Part shown: positions 46,725-60,331 of the stretch, piece after piece
Numbering within the stretch: the first letter of the stretch is position 1
How the letters are laid out: every line of letters starts with the position of its first letter
Assembly (NCBI GenBank): GCA_015178975.1
Contig: WHVD01000013.1
Coordinates: 806,001-870,000 of the forward strand
DNA length: 64,000 nt
Direction: 5' to 3'
Source of the DNA: Hysterangium stoloniferum
Lineage: Eukaryota; Basidiomycota; Agaricomycetes; Hysterangiales; Hysterangiaceae
Made by a program: the position numbers and the translations under genes
The notes under the pieces: generated by a model
Told to the model about the DNA's origin: nothing
Databases searched by the model: none
Seen by the model: only the letters and a program-made list of their open reading frames with translations

Positions 46725-48764
46725 TCAGGAAATACATTTACGTAGTATCGCGACCGACTCGACATGCGCCGTTTGGGGAAACAAGTCGAACCCTCTCAGA
46801 CTCTCGAGCTCATACCGCCCATCCGCTCTGTGCTCCGTTTCTTTTAATATAATCCCCACATCTCGAGCCTGTGTGTGCACGTTACAACTGACGTAGACCA
46901 CGGTGGCAGGTCCAAAGTTGATCAGTTGTTTCAAAAAAGCAATATCACACCCCTTCCTTGGGGGATCGACAACAATCACCGTCTGATTGGGTGGGAAGCT
47001 TGTCACGGACTCAAAGATCGCCTCTGCTTTGCCTGCGTGGAAGGTGCATTTACTTGCAGGCACTTGGTTAAGTTCCGCGTTGTGCCGTGCATACTCTATG
47101 CTTTCTTTGCTGATTTCTACCCCCGCTACGCGGGAAAAGTGCGGCGAAAGTGTGATCGAAAACAAGCCGCTTCCGCAATACGCATCGACAAGATGAGTGG
47201 GAGGCGTGGTAGATGTCCCTAGTACAGCGTCTCGCACGTACGAAGTAAGCGGTTCCAGAATGGAATCGTTGTTTTGGAAAAAGCTACCGGCAGGGTACTC
47301 AAACAAGAATTCCCCAACACGTGTTCGTACCAGGGCATGATAGTCTGTGATACAGACATGTTCTTCGGAGGGCGCATCATTGACACTTGCGCCGGTGTTA
47401 ACGCCATCATTGGCTCCTTTTAGTGGAATAACAAGCGAGTCACGCAATAGAAGGGTTGCGCCTCTTTTATAGCTGGCAATGCGACTGAGAGAAACAGTTT
47501 TATGAGCAAGTTGATACCATGGACTAAATTCAACTCACCTCTGGACATCTTTTCGGATAGGGACAAGAGCTTTATTCAGGACTGGCGTAGCTATCGGACA
47601 CTCCTGGGATGAATTTTAGATTGACAAGATATCCTAATAGTGACTGCACACCTCAATATCCATGACTGCTCGCCTGCCTTTCTGACCAAACCCAATCCGC
47701 AGCTCCCACTCCTTCTGAATTGCACTTTCAAATTTTCGAGGCTTTTTAGGCGGGATGTCAAAGTGCGGGGTGATTTTTGTGCGGTAGCCATAAATGAAGG
47801 GTGATGCTATTGTTGGTAAAGCAAAAGGTATTAGCTCTTGAGGGAGGTCTGTAAAAGACATGAATTATTTGTGAAGAAAACAATAAGAAAGAAGGCTCAC
47901 TCGAAAAATTAATGTAAGCCTTATCGACAACTTTTCGTTTGAAGTCAAGCTGATCTTGATATGACAACATCTACAGCGACAATCAAAAGTCGTCCTTCAA
48001 GTATTAGAAAATCTGTAAGGCTCACCTGATATTGGCATCCAGCACATTTACCGAAGTACTTGCATTGCACTCTAGACATATCTCTAAGCTCTTCGTTGGG
48101 ATTTTCCACGCTCATAAGATCCGCGAAAGAGACAAATTTTGCGTTGCGGTATATACGGACACGAGCACGTTCCCCGGGCAAAACAAATGGAACAGCCACT
48201 GTCCATGGTGGATAGGGTTCTGGGAGAATGGATAGTGAGTCGCCTGCGATGCCACGAGTAATCAAAATAAAAACGGTCAATGCGTACTCCATCTCATGAT
48301 GGGACAGACGGCGAACCAGTAGATGACAGGTCTGAAGCAACAAGCTCGAGCTCTGTCCCAATCGGGAGAGGTGCATCCCATGCATTGTCCTCCTCGATGA
48401 TTTTTCCTGACTTCTGCAGTAGAGCAGTAACATCATGGTATAGGACGTCATCTGACGAGTAAGGTTCCACCACTGGTTGCTTTTGCTTTCTTTTCCTTCG
48501 TGTTATGCCAACCTTTTTTGGCCCCTCAGATTTGTCAGGACAAATTGGCTGGTCTGTGTCCAAGAGTGAAACATTAGCGTCGAGCGAAGTAACTTCATCT
48601 TTTTGTTCCAGTCGCAGCCGTTTTTCAGGTCTATTTGACATGGACGATGGACTTTCCGGTGTAAGAGACCTCATCCCAGAGAGCTTGTGTGTTGCTTGGT
48701 GTAATTGAGGTTTGTACAACCGAGACGCAAGAAAGCAAAGATAATTTGATCTTATAAGGAGCAT
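46725..48764 (-). CDS. TRM2: tRNA (uracil-54-C5)-methyltransferase TRM2
   Basis: S-adenosylmethionine enzyme forming m5U54 in tRNA. ATG 48764 gives a leader rich in Leu, Arg and Ser (LIRSNYLCFLASRLYKPQLH) that could target mitochondria; later Met codons near 48675 and 48641 could start a nuclear/cytosolic form. A TRAM-like region (VPFVLPGERARVRIYRN) precedes a RumA-type cysteine cluster, CKYFGKCAGCQ (about 48040-48075), with a further Cys in EECPIATPVLN. Spliced exons continue with LPTIASPFIYGYRTKITPHF and RIASYKRGATLLLRDSLVIP. The methyltransferase domain has FFQNNDSILEPL, VDAYCGSGLFSITL (about 47145-47190), VIVVDPPRKGCD (about 46945-46980) and the catalytic YVSCNVHTQARDV, ending HVESVAILRKCIS with stop 46725. 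Complete. Confidence 0.93.
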
Positions 48765-49162
48765 GGTTCAAGCGCCCTAGTTGGAAAATAGGCTTGTGTA
48801 TCGGTGACTAGTACGAATTTATTAGGTTTACAATCATACTAATATACTGCATTTTATTTAATTAATCTTGTTGACGATGAGCACGACGACTACATCCGAC
48901 CGAAATCACGCGCTGTTTTCCGTTCATGCAACATTCTACAAGTATTGTCAATTGAATGCAAAGCCCATCGTATTACACATGCAGAAAAGAAAAAGAAAGT
49001 ACGGAAGACGTCGTGTGTAAAACAGACGGGAAAAATGTCTACGACCGCGGAAGGACGACTACACTGGCAAGCGGTAAAAATGAAAGAGGAGGTATCGAGA
49101 GCCAATGTAACCAGATATATGACAAAATACAAATACGCCCCTGTGAACATCATGTACAACTT
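48765..49162. other. intergenic between TRM2 and ATG4
   Basis: Upstream of TRM2 and downstream of ATG4, both on the minus strand. Plus-strand frames here lack any family signal. No gene called. Confidence 0.55.
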
Positions 49163-51994
49163 CTATGACTCATCTCCGCTATCCACATATACACCCTTCA
49201 CGCCGCCACTCTGGGTTCGTCCACCATTCCTTGCACGAATTGACCGAATGTGAGGTGTTGGCTTTGCTTCCCCGCGATCCCGCAAAGCCCGCGAACTAGC
49301 ACTTGAGGGCCTCGAATCATCACCGTCGTCTGATGATGGGAAGGGAAAGTGCTGAACGGGATGTAGCGATGTGTTTGTGTGATGCACGACCTCTTTGCCC
49401 TTCTTGCTACCACTCGATTGAGTTCGGGGAGCACCTTTCGAGCTGCTGCGTGGTGAAGATGGGGGAGGCGATGGATCGACCCAGTCTTCATCATCTTCAA
49501 CAATAACGTCGGGTTCGAATTCTTCTTCGTCACGCATCGGATCTAACTGACGGCCTGTTGAGGTACTTGGCGTGATCGGATCCAATGAAGAGGAGTCTGT
49601 TACTGAAGGCGGAACGGGAGACGGCGAGTTAGAAAAAAAGGCACCCTCCTCGCCATCTTCTTGGTCATGATCCATGTCAGGTTCAGAAACAGATTCCAAT
49701 CCAACGTCATCCGAGTCATCGCTCCATGTTGGTGGTTCTTCTTGGATCGAGAAAATAGGTTTATGTTTCTTACATAGCTATAATAATGTTAACAAAAGGA
49801 CAGCAAAAGAGATATGTACGAAAGACACTTACATCTGTTACTCGTATACGGAAATCCTGGTAATCTGCCTCATCTTTGCATAAAAAGCCAAGTAACATGC
49901 TGGGATCCAAACCAGAGAGCGGCATCTTGCGCACTCGGTCGCAATGGAACGTACGCAACTCTGGTATTGGATAAGCATTGATGTAATGGTCCATAACAGG
50001 GTCAAGCTCGAGGGCTGGACTTGCTGTACCAGAGATATACTCATATGAAAGGGGCGACGGCGGTAGAGTCTGGTGGGTGGGCGAACTGGGCGACCATGTC
50101 CGTCCTGGGGCAGGACTGGATCGAGGCGAGTGCGAAAAGATGTGACGTTGTAGGTCGGGACTCTCAGCAACTCTTGGTCGTGGTTGTGGTAAACGTCCGT
50201 CATCTTCATCAGGTGGCTGGCGTAAAGGTATAGTAGGCCGAGCATGATGCGGATCAAGATAAAAAAGGCTGTCGCCCTGTGACCCTACGAAATAATACGA
50301 AGAAGATGGACGACCGCCTGCAATGCCAACGCTTTGAGGAAACGCAAAGAGGGCCTATGCGAGACATGTAGAAAGATACAAACATCAATATTGAAACACA
50401 TACCTTGACACCATCATAATAGATAGGGTTGACACCGTCAAGACCGAGACGAATACCCACTAAAACAAGTACAGCGCGATTTCCCCATGGGAAACGACCA
50501 TCCCGGCGTTTACGTTGTGCATTCTCACCAAGATTAGATGCTGCGTAAACATCTGAGTCAAAAACCACGCCGTCGGAGGCAACAGAAACAGCCAGTTGCC
50601 CATCGGGAAACTGGTGAACGAGACGTTTAATCGCACCAGCGGCTGTACTTGGTCCAAACCATTGACCGACATCCTTGCCGAGCTCCTTTCCAGCAAGCGC
50701 CATACGGTGTACACCGAAAGGGCAGAGTGAGGAAGGGTTATCCAAAAACCACGTCAAGATCTTGACATAGGTAGCATAGTCCTGTGATGACGTGGCATGT
50801 AATGGACGTCGCCAATCTATAACCAAATATGAATATTCATCAGAAATGTAATTGAATAAGTTATCGCTTCTACGGACCTCGATTAAGATGAAGGTGTATC
50901 AGTGCATTGGCTAGCATAGATTGCCCAGTACGCAACATACAGCCCCATCCAGTATCACTAGTCCATCCTTTCTCTCCTATTACAGGCCAATTCCACTTCT
51001 TATTTTGTGAGCTGGAAAGTTGAGAAGTCTCTGAAGGATCAAGGTCTAGTGAAGCCAGGTCAACGTCACGAATAGGTGCATAGTGAGACCGGTACGTCAA
51101 CCAAATACGAGAAGTAAAATCGGAATAAAATGCGGGAGGCCAAGAAGGAACATGCTTGGAAGAAGACGTAGACTGAGACGTGTTGAGGGTTGAATGTGAG
51201 TGAGAGGAGGAGCTACTTGACCTTCGAGAAGGCGGTGAGCGTCTCGAGTCGATCGAATCGCGACGGGTTGGAGGTGGCGTAGAGGGGGGAGGAGGAACGG
51301 AAGGTGGGGGAGGCTCATATCCTGGATGTAAAACACCCAATAGCCAAATTGGATCAGTAGACTTGTCTGGTTGTGCGTCGCTGTCAAGGAGATAGCGCAC
51401 GGCCTTGTCCAGATGCCCTTTTCCATGTCTGGCGGCAGTAAGGAGACCTGACGCCTTGCTTTTGGGAGAAGCATTAGCGACGGCCGCATGAAGTTGCTGC
51501 TGAGAAAGGATGGCAGGAAGAGATAAGTCAGTGGAGGAACCGGTGAACGTGTGAGAGAGCCAGCCAGACAGGCGGGAGGGCAGATCAGAGAGGCGTCCGG
51601 ACGAGGTAGACGGATAAACTGAACTATATGGTCCTCCGTCAGAAATGCTACTCATTGGGCGATTCTCAGTAGCGAGTCTCGAACGGAACGTTGAGGGGGA
51701 AGAAGCCGGCTCCACGATTGTGGGGGTCGTAAGCTGTTCGTCCTTCTCCTTAAGATCAAACAGTCTGCTCGACTTGCGAGTCGCGATATGCTTAGAGCTA
51801 TTGGTTGAAGATTGAGACACAGAAATTGCCGTGTCAACAGGAGCTGGTGGCTGAAGGTCAGCTGTGGATTTTGCTCGATCTCGAGGGTGACGATGAAGAA
51901 ACTTTGGGAGCTTTGAAGGTGGGGGAGGTTGAGGAGAAGAAATAGGAAGATGGGGAGAAGATGTAGAAGGAGATGTATTAGCGTGTCCAGCCAT
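49163..51994 (-). CDS. ATG4: autophagy cysteine protease ATG4, with long low-complexity extensions
   Basis: Processes Atg8 before lipidation and releases it from membranes afterwards. The ATG at 51994 starts [20 protein letters not shown]; the frame is open further upstream but only with TTG, so this start is chosen. About 270 residues of Ser/Pro-rich sequence precede the C54 peptidase core: [20 protein letters not shown] (about 51090-51150), [18 protein letters not shown] with the catalytic Cys (codon 50939-50941), [35 protein letters not shown] and [20 protein letters not shown]. Asp-His follow in DPHHARP (about 50230-50260), then [18 protein letters not shown]. The C-terminal 190 residues are acidic and Ser-rich ([16 protein letters not shown]), stop TAG 49163-49165. 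About 880 residues, far longer than yeast Atg4 (about 490). Confidence 0.94.
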
Positions 51995-52282
51995 TAGGAC
52001 GCGTTCACTGTCGGACACAGTATCCCTCCTAGTGAACCTGTACAAGCGCCGCTTCAATTTCTCCGCTAAGCCACCTACCTCTTGCTCTCACTGCCATCTT
52101 GTAGATCTAGTACGCAGTCTTGATGCATCCTTTCAAGCAATCTTTTAACGTCAACGAACTTTCGCTAGTCTGCAGAAGTCCGAGCTTCTGAGATTTCACG
52201 TGTTGTTCAAGTCCCTCAAACTTGGCGCTAGCTTTGTTTCTTTTTTACGCCGGGCGATGTTGCCTGAATGATGGCATATCTA

Positions 52283-53413
52283 TCATACAGTTAGGTCTGT
52301 GTATTCCAGAAGATCTTTCCATCGAAATTCATCTGCTCTCTCGTGGAAATTTTTCAACAACTTGGCTCGCTCAACCGAGCTCTGGTCCTCGCTAGCCAAA
52401 TAAAACCGCTGTAAGCCCCCGACTAGCAACTGTGCATCCATTTGCGACAATGAAAACCTCTCTGGGAATGATGGGGAAGGCGTTAGTTCGCCTCTCATAA
52501 GGACTATGCCATGCGTTGTAACCAGATCGGTATAAAACGTGAGAACGAGATACGGTTGCGCAAATGATTGACGAAGTTTATATTCTTGAAGTGGTGTGAA
52601 TAGCACAGTTGAACATACGGGATTTGCCTTTGCAGTGGGTGGAGGAAGGGGAAGTTTATCTTCAAATGGTAGACTAGATATCGACGCAGTCAGTAGAGGA
52701 TGCTGAGGTACCTCGTAGAAGCTCCATTGTAAATAGAAAAATTCATAGGCCCTTCCTTCAGCGTTCTCCGAAGATGTCCGTGAGAGAGGTAGTATAAAAG
52801 AGGGATACTTTGCAGCAGTTCGTAGTGCCATGTTCGCATATATTTCCAAGGATATCGTAGCTGAAAGATAGCCTTGTCCTATTCCCTTCGGCTTGGCGAC
52901 ATGAAAGGCATTCCATATTTGCGATATTTGTTCCGCTGAATGCTGGCTTTCAAAGATCTTCCGAAGGTCCATAATGTCTGCCAATGGCTAGATCACGGTA
53001 AGTCGTTTCCATTCTATTGAGTGTATTGAACATGATACTAGCCTTAACAGGGGAGCTATCCTTTCTCACAGTAATATGCGCCGCCTTATTCGAAGACATC
53101 CGTGCCATCGTCGTTGCTTGGGGGTTGTCCTTTGAGAGTAAACTCAGCGGGGTGGGAAGCTTCGCCGTCAACTCTTTGAAGTCAGACAAACCCTCTCTGT
53201 GCAATAATAATTAGATGCGATATCGAGATGATCGGATTACGCCTACCTTTTCGCTCGTTCACGCAACTTATCTGCATATTTCGACTCAAATTCTCTTCGA
53301 CGTTCCGACAAGTCAACTAGTGAACGAGATTGCAATCCCAAAACTGTTTTCCTGACTGTTTTGACCACACTATTGGAGTGGTAAAATGCATGTTTTCGGA
53401 TACAAGACAACAT
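52283..53413 (-). CDS. ATP11: ATP11, mitochondrial F1-ATPase assembly chaperone
   Basis: Binds free F1 beta subunits in the mitochondrial matrix during ATP synthase assembly. ATG 53413 gives MLSCIRKHAFYHSNSVVK, a basic mitochondrial presequence. Later segments are RRREFESKYADKLRERAK (about 53245-53300), GLSDFKELTAKLPTPL and, after an intron near 52990-53050, PLADIMDLRKIFESQHSAEQ. The core reads IWNAFHVAKPKGIGQGYLSA (about 52870-52930), EFFYLQWSFYEVPQHPLLTA (about 52690-52750), LVLTFYTDLVTTHGIVLMRG (about 52500-52555) and ends EYTDLTV with stop at 52283. Typical order and length for ATP11. Confidence 0.94.
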
Positions 53414-54155
53414 AAGGAGTGCAAGCAGAAGTTGAAAGCTGAGGAGCAACACTTATATATATATATATAAACGGGACCTGACTGACTATCGGCGGTAATA
53501 TTTGGTCGCAGAGATGCCGTTTCGGCCTGGTTATAGTCACACTCACAAAATGGTCACGCTAATATGATAATTCGAGCCGCTACTTTTATTTTCCGCTCAA
53601 CCACAGATCCGTTTTGTATAATCAGAGATGCGATATAATTATTCCGTTCATTAAATTTCGGGAAAACCGTCAGAAGTAGTTCGTCTATACTGTTTCAATA
53701 GTCTTTATTACGTAAGGCGCACACTTGTATGCCACAAACAGCTGTAATGACAAAATACACTCCTTGAGTATGTAGATACGCGAGCTTATATGCCCTAAAA
53801 ATTCAGTTTCAGAATTGAACCAATCCGTGAGTTGTCGACACACAAGTAAACTGCTCTAGTTAACCTAACATTGCCCGTACTCTGTTTGCGCCAAGGTTTA
53901 TCGAATTCGATGCGGGAACCGATCCCTTTATCGCGAAGGCCGGGTCGTTATCACTGGGACCGATTTCTCATATTGGGAATGTCGTATATCGGTAATACTT
54001 ACTCGGAAACAGCATTATTGCTACTGATTTTTGGTATTTATATAAATAACTGCCGCTTGGCAAGTGCCGTTCTTCACCGTCAGGCACCTGGATTTATTTA
54101 AGTCTCATTCTGGGCGGCAGTCCAAGCTTTAAATTATCACTTGCTTCGAACCATT
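53414..54155. promoter_or_regulatory. divergent intergenic region, ATP11 / oxidoreductase
   Basis: 742 bp with an AT microsatellite (53454-53469, about eight units) 41 bp upstream of the ATP11 start. No gene or RNA recognised. A plus-strand frame at 53871-54101 has no family signal. Confidence 0.5.
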
Positions 54156-56047
54156 ATGCTTGACCATCGTCGCCATCTTACGATATATGGAGCCACGGGC
54201 TTTACAGCCAGAGTCATTTTGCACGAACTAGTACAAGGCAATCCAAAAAGATGGCCAAATGACTTTAAGTGGGCACTCGCAGGTCGCAGTCGCAATGCAC
54301 TGGAGGAATTACGCTTGTCTTTATTCCCTTCGCGAAATTCCGACTCTCCAGGTCCAATACCCTTTCCAGATATAGTCGTCGCCGATGTTTTCGACCGAGA
54401 AAGTCTGAATTTAATGGCCTCTGCAACGAACCGTGCGCCAGAATTTCAGCTACATGTCATCACTTAAGTCTTAATTTATGAGTTGTTTTACCTCTAGTTC
54501 TTTTAAACTGTGTTGGTCCATATCGAGACTATGGTGAACCTGTCGTTCAGGCATGCCTGCACGCTGGAACCGATTATATTGATTTATGCGGTATTATTCA
54601 ATGATATTGTCTTCATACCGATTGGTTAATGAAACTTGCAGGAGAACCCGCCTTTATCGAGAAGATGCACATCCTTTACCATGATTCGGCTGTGAAATCT
54701 GCAGTTACCATCTGTCATGCTGCGGTATGCGCTTTCTGACGATACTTTTCTGCAGCAAAATAATTTGGCTTTTATTTGTGTCATTTTACAGGCCTTTGAC
54801 TCGGTTCCTTGTGATTTAAGTGTTAATCTATGCAAGAAATTGCTTGTAGAGAAAGGCGCTTACCCCTCATCTGTCGAAATGTTCATTACTCTCAAAACGA
54901 CAACGAAGTTCGCTTGTATGCTGCTCTAACCCATCATGCTGCGCAACAGTCGGCTAAAATACTTCCCAGTAAATTATGCAACGTATCAGGCTGCTATTAA
55001 AGGTTTCTCTTCGACTACTGAATTACGGGAAATGCGCAAAAATTTGGCACGCCTGAGGCCTACGCCCATCCCTGCCGGACCGCCTCTGAAGGTTAAGGTT
55101 GGAGGTGTAAATAGCGGTAGGACTCATTACTACATGTAATTTGTGCTGACAATTTCTGTACCAGGTATATTTGGTCGAGCTGCCTTTAGCCGTAATCCTC
55201 GTAACGGTGCCTGGCTGGTACCCTATTTCTTTAGTGGTCGGTCCCTTGTAATGCTCAAAATTCAGCCTACTTCATCCCTCGCGAATATAGATCCTGCAAT
55301 TGTTCGCCTCTCCCAAATAATCACTTTGCACAATTCAAGGGTCTCAGGAATTTCTGTGCCAACGTACCCTCCTGTCCACTTTGCCGCCCATATTGAGATT
55401 CCTAGTCGCACATATTTCATGTTATTCTTCGTGCACTTTGTAATATTTCAATATTTGGCAGTTCGATCTTGGGGACGAAACTTGCTCTACAGGTAAGTTG
55501 GCCGCAATAGTCCCTTTATCTTTTGCCTACCACCAATTTAGTTACCCCTCATTGTTCTCTTGGGGATTAGTGAGGAACAAGGACATAACCATGCACGAGT
55601 AAGCAAAACTATAATAAAGGTTATTACAGCTGTTAACTCCGCAGTCAACATTAAGATTGCAGGGTACTACCTTTACAGAAACCTTTCATGCACGGGGTAA
55701 CTCCAGATCTAGTGCCTTCTCAGTACAAAGGAATATGTTACTAATTGTATCTCTCTGTGATAGGATATTCTTCAACGCTCCATCCAACGCCCGTGAATAA
55801 GCCCGACGTTGATCTCGTTGTCCGGGTTTCTGGCCCGGAACCTGGCTATATATCCACTGCAATCATATTCTTAGAGACGGCCAGCTTAATGCTCAGGCGG
55901 AGAAACCACATCAGAAAAGGCGTACTTACACCTGCCGTCGCATTCGGAGATTTAGACAAAACTGAAGACCGGGGTAGTTTAGAAGATGGTGTCATGAATG
56001 CTCTTCAGAAGGATGGGAGGATCACATGGAGCATTTTGAGCACATAA
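54156..56047 (+). CDS. saccharopine-dehydrogenase-like oxidoreductase (SCCPDH family)
   Basis: Rossmann-fold protein of the SCCPDH / trans-acting enoyl reductase group, often on lipid droplets or membranes; substrate unknown. ATG 54156 gives MLDHRRHLTIYGATGFTARV with the dinucleotide loop GATGFT. Motifs continue with FKWALAGRSRNALEEL, LLLNCVGPYRDYGEPVVQAC, GTDYIDLCGEPAFIEKMH and AAFDSVPCDLSVNLCKK. Intron choices by family similarity give LNYATYQAAIKGFSSTTELR and SGIFGRAAFSRNPRNGAWLV. A hydrophobic segment, TYFMLFFVHFVIFQYLAV (about 55410-55465), resembles the mid-protein membrane region of SCCPDH. The end reads GYSSTLHPTPVNKPD and GPEPGYISTAIIFLETA, then ITWSILST with TAA 56045-56047. Convergent with MSH4. 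Confidence 0.9.
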
Positions 56048-56219
56048 GCTTTTTTCGCAAAATGGAAAGGTGCCATCGGCGATCTATATAATCACATGTA
56101 ACGAGCTCTATGCTCAAGCTGCATATATTATCCTGTTTATCGCTTAAGAAAAGTCTAATACAATGTCGCGGAAAGAACACTGGAGCATTAATTTCGAAAC
56201 AGCTAGTTTGGGGCGCCAC

Positions 56220-59200
56220 TCAGGAAGCCTCACTTAATGTTTCTCCCAAGAGCTCCACTACATCGTGTTGAATTTTTGTAAGATATTTCAAGAGATCTTC
56301 TTCTGGCAAGGTGGAGTGGTCCAAAGCTTGAGTAAGTTGCGTGCGTAACTAGAAATTTAACAGAGGGAGCTTAGCGTCGTAATATCCAAAGATATCAGGG
56401 ATCTTCTATCCGACATGCCTGAAGTAAAGCCTTACGCCTAATGAGAATCTTTCCACTAAGACTTCCTTTGTTACGTGCTTCTTGTAGTTCAGCAAGCCTT
56501 TTGGCGACTGTTTTCCCCTCAACGAGAACGGCCTCCGGAAGATCAGCAAGCTCCGCCAATTCTATGCCTTGAGATCGGGGTTAGTAGAATAAGCTGTAAC
56601 ATCAATACTAATGGAACAACCATAATGATGGATCTCCTTGGGAGGACCGTCCATGATTCTAATTTTCATTGGTGAGGTACACTAACCTATCGAAGATGAC
56701 TGTCCTACTTATACTTGAAGATCATCCCGAAACAGGACTCGTTCCGACGTGTTTTCTGTGTTTTGAGATTGAGGGAGTTTCATTTCTAGGTAACGGCGCT
56801 TACTTGGATGGAGAGGTGAAGGCTAATGTTCATCAGTATCAATCTAGATGCCAACAAACTATTCTGTGAAATTATCATACTTCACAATAGACGGATGCCG
56901 CGACAAGGTGGTCGACAGTTCGTCAAAATGACTGTATATGCGCCTTGGTTTCATTTCCTCGTATTAAGCCAGCCAACAGATAACGTACGTAGCAAAAAAG
57001 ACGAAAGCCTGCTAATAGATATCATAGTGTTAATTAGAAAATCGAGACTGCATAATACCTTAATTGTGAGCAGTTCCTCGGCAATGGCATGGGAAATTCC
57101 GACGCCATCCCGGGGAGACGTTCCTCTCCCGAGCTCGTCAATAAGGATCAACGAGCGAGGGGTCGCGAGACCTATGGAGATGTTATGTGTTATGTAGGTA
57201 GAATATTTAGAGCACTGGAGTCCTGGACTTACTCAATATCATACTAGACGACGCCATTTCATTCGCAAATGTACTCAGACTGCGCTCTATATCGTCATCG
57301 TTTGAGAGACGACTCAGAAGCGCATCATGAACTCTAAAGGGTGAAGGTGGAACTTCGATCATAAGCAGTGCTTGGGAATATTAAATACCTGAAACTGGCA
57401 AACTCGGCGGGAACGTAGCAGCCACACATGGCCATTACTGTGAGGAGCCCAATTTGACGAAGATAGGTGCTTTTGCCTGGAAGATCAAGCTATTAACGTC
57501 GGTAGGAGCCTGCAGCAAAAGCTACCTCACCTGACATACTATTTTTATTTCCTAATCTAAACATGTTGTAAAATATTTGCATATTAAGTCAAACCTCACT
57601 TTGGGCCTTGAACTATTTGGAAGCACGATGAATCACAACAGTAAACGTCATTGGGGACAAGCGTTCCAGAAGATGATTGTAAACACTCGAGGATTGGATG
57701 TCGGCCCGCTTTGATAGCAAGAGTTCCTGTAAACTCCGGACGAACTAATATTCGTATGGGATGCAATGAATTCATAAAAATGAATGGATGGTTCTATTGG
57801 AGCTGACCATAATTCCGCACTGCACGCCCTGATGATCAATCAAGGTTGAGAGGGTGTTAACAAACTTACAAATCGAGGCATGAGCAAACGACCAAACCAT
57901 GTCGAGCAAGGCTAACTGTTTGTGACGAGTAAAAAGGGTAGGTAAGCAAAGATGCACTTTATCGTGACGGTTTGAGGACTAACGGCCTCTGAGGCTTTAT
58001 ACAGCGCACCAATATCATCTAATACATCGTCCAGAAGGTGTTGGATCACTCTAAATTAATTAGCCGGCACTCATCCAATCACAATATATGAGCTTACTTG
58101 TCGCTCAATATAAGAGTCTCATCCAGTGCGTCCTTTGTCCTAGCATTCTTCTTTCTCTAAGAAAAAAGTTGGGCATGACATTGGACTGAGGGCAGGTGAC
58201 TCACAAGTTCCACAGTTGAGAAAGCCCATTTATCACCTTTGGAAACAACATTTATAAACCCTTTGGGGAGTTCCCCATTCACATTAACTTTCCTCAAAGT
58301 AAAAGAGTATCCCCCAGAATCAGAGTAGGAAAGTTGGAGTGGAAGATCATACTGTTCAGAGAGGTCGCGGCAAAGTTGATGGGTATCTCCTACATTTTCA
58401 CGGTATGTCTCACGAGCAACGTCCAATAAGCGATTGATGCTAGCCTGCAACAGGTTCGTTCAATCTTTTAATGCTGACACAATCAGTGTTCTCACTTTAA
58501 CTGCATATACTCGCACATTCACCGCGGAAATTCCACCCTTCTTCAGTGGTGCATTGTTGCTAGGTATTCAATGAATATGTGGCAACACAACAAACCTTGT
58601 TCGATGCTGCATCCTCATTCAGGCTTTCCGATACCCTCTTTTCTATGTTTGTGATTCGGTCATCAGCTAGCATCTATCCAGAGACATCTAGATCACAGGC
58701 GACAGTATGGCAACGAAGTTTTACCATCGCAATTATTCTCAGAAGGTGAGACTTAGAGGTTCGCAGAGCTTCTTGTAAAATTGGTAGTGAGCGAACAATA
58801 TTACGGATATGAAGCATCTGAGTGACACGGGATGCCGCAGGTCTCAAGGACGTCCCACTCGGTTCGCGAGTATGCGACGTAGCAATCTGGATTTTTGACG
58901 TTAATACTATCGTGGCTTACATCGAATATGTAGGTAATAAATAACATACGGCGGCAATGAGCTTGTCAAGGTCGATTCTGTGAAGAGTACGAAGGCCATC
59001 CTTTATTGCAGTGTAAGCATCTTCGTTTTGAATTAGTTCTGCGAAAACAAAATACGTCGGAATATAATTTGATTTTGTAATTAGTGCTGCGTCGCACCTT
59101 CTACAGCGTCCAATCTTGCATTGATGGCAGATTGTACTAGGCAAGAGTTAACCGCCATATACATAAGCCTTGAACAGAACAAACCTGTGATCGGAGCAAG

Positions 59201-60331
59201 CAGGTTGGTGCGGAGAAGCCTACTGGCCATGGCGGTAAATGTGTAATCAAGTATTCTGTCGGTAGCATGCGATATCAGCATATGTAGGGAGAAATGAGAT
59301 GTCTTTTGAGGGATACCCAAATAGTGAATGCTTGCTTTTTCTTTTCGACATGTTTTCAACTAGTTCAAGATTTTTGGCAGTCTCCGTATCAATCATCATA
59401 GTACCTGAATATATTCAACAAGGGAGCATAAAATCTTTCCATGCCATACCTTCGACCGCTGCGTAAGTGATTCGAAGTGAGTGAGCCGCGAAGATCGTGT
59501 TCATCTTAGTTTCAATATGTTTAAACATTGCGGCTGCGGCACTGAGAGCATAATATCTAGAGAGTATTCAGGATACATGTTCGTAGTAATAGGGGATTCG
59601 CGGTGTCACTTATTAGACACGGAGAGTACAAGCGCGGTATGATCTTCGATTCCTACGCAAAGTTGATTGATAAAATCTAATCCTTAATTATCTAGGTAAG
59701 CGACCGTGTCTCTTTAAACGTGCGTATAAGTTTACCAGCAATCTCACTCCAGTATTTTCTAATGACAGGCTCTATTGGTACACCTGAAAACTCTTCCTGT
59801 AAGCAGTCTAAGAGAATAGTACTTTGCGTAGGTCCGTTTGGGTGTCGAGTGCCAGAAATGGCTGGACCAAAAAACGTATCGGGGACAAGAATGAGTGTAG
59901 GCGTATGAAGATGAAGGTGATGAATTGTTTTGACGTAAGTTTGGCAGTCTGCTACCTAATCGCAACACCTCAAATCAGAAGCAGGGTTTTTATTTTGGTG
60001 CGCACTTGAATCAGAATAGTCCTTCCTGTGTCTTTATCTAGGGCCGCGATGCCAACCTCATGGCCTATGCCTAAGCAAAATGCGAAGTGGAAGAACGGTT
60101 ATTATCCGTAGCATATTATTGAAGATTACCTCGCCCTTCTATTACTGCTACAATATAGCCTGCCTCCCGGTGACCAACTGTAGTCGAGACTGTAGTCAGG
60201 GGACGTGTGGTATGTGGGCGTGCAGTAGAGGGTGCGGCATCATGGGAGCGGGAGTTTGTAGAACGATAATAGGCCATACCCTGGTAAGCGCATGACGTTG
60301 AACCATTAGTTAATGGAATGTGTCTATTCAT
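56220..60331 (-). CDS. MSH4: meiotic MutS homologue MSH4
   Basis: With MSH5 it stabilises recombination intermediates that become meiotic crossovers; it does not repair mismatches. ATG 60331 gives [20 protein letters not shown] with no mismatch-binding domain I, as expected for MSH4. Connector and lever segments follow over many introns ([18 protein letters not shown], about 59350-59420; [15 protein letters not shown], about 59190-59235; [17 protein letters not shown]). The ATPase has a Walker [20 protein letters not shown] (about 57440-57640, intron-split), [20 protein letters not shown], Walker [21 protein letters not shown] (about 57085-57150) and an FFATHFDEL signature. The HTH end is KRLAELQ to LGETLSEAS, with stop TGA 56220-56222. 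About twenty introns. It looks intact, which fits a sexually competent lineage. Confidence 0.94.

Noticed and set aside
51995..52057. N-terminal extension of ATG4 (21 more codons)
   Set aside because: The extension begins with TTG. The first ATG in frame is at 51994.
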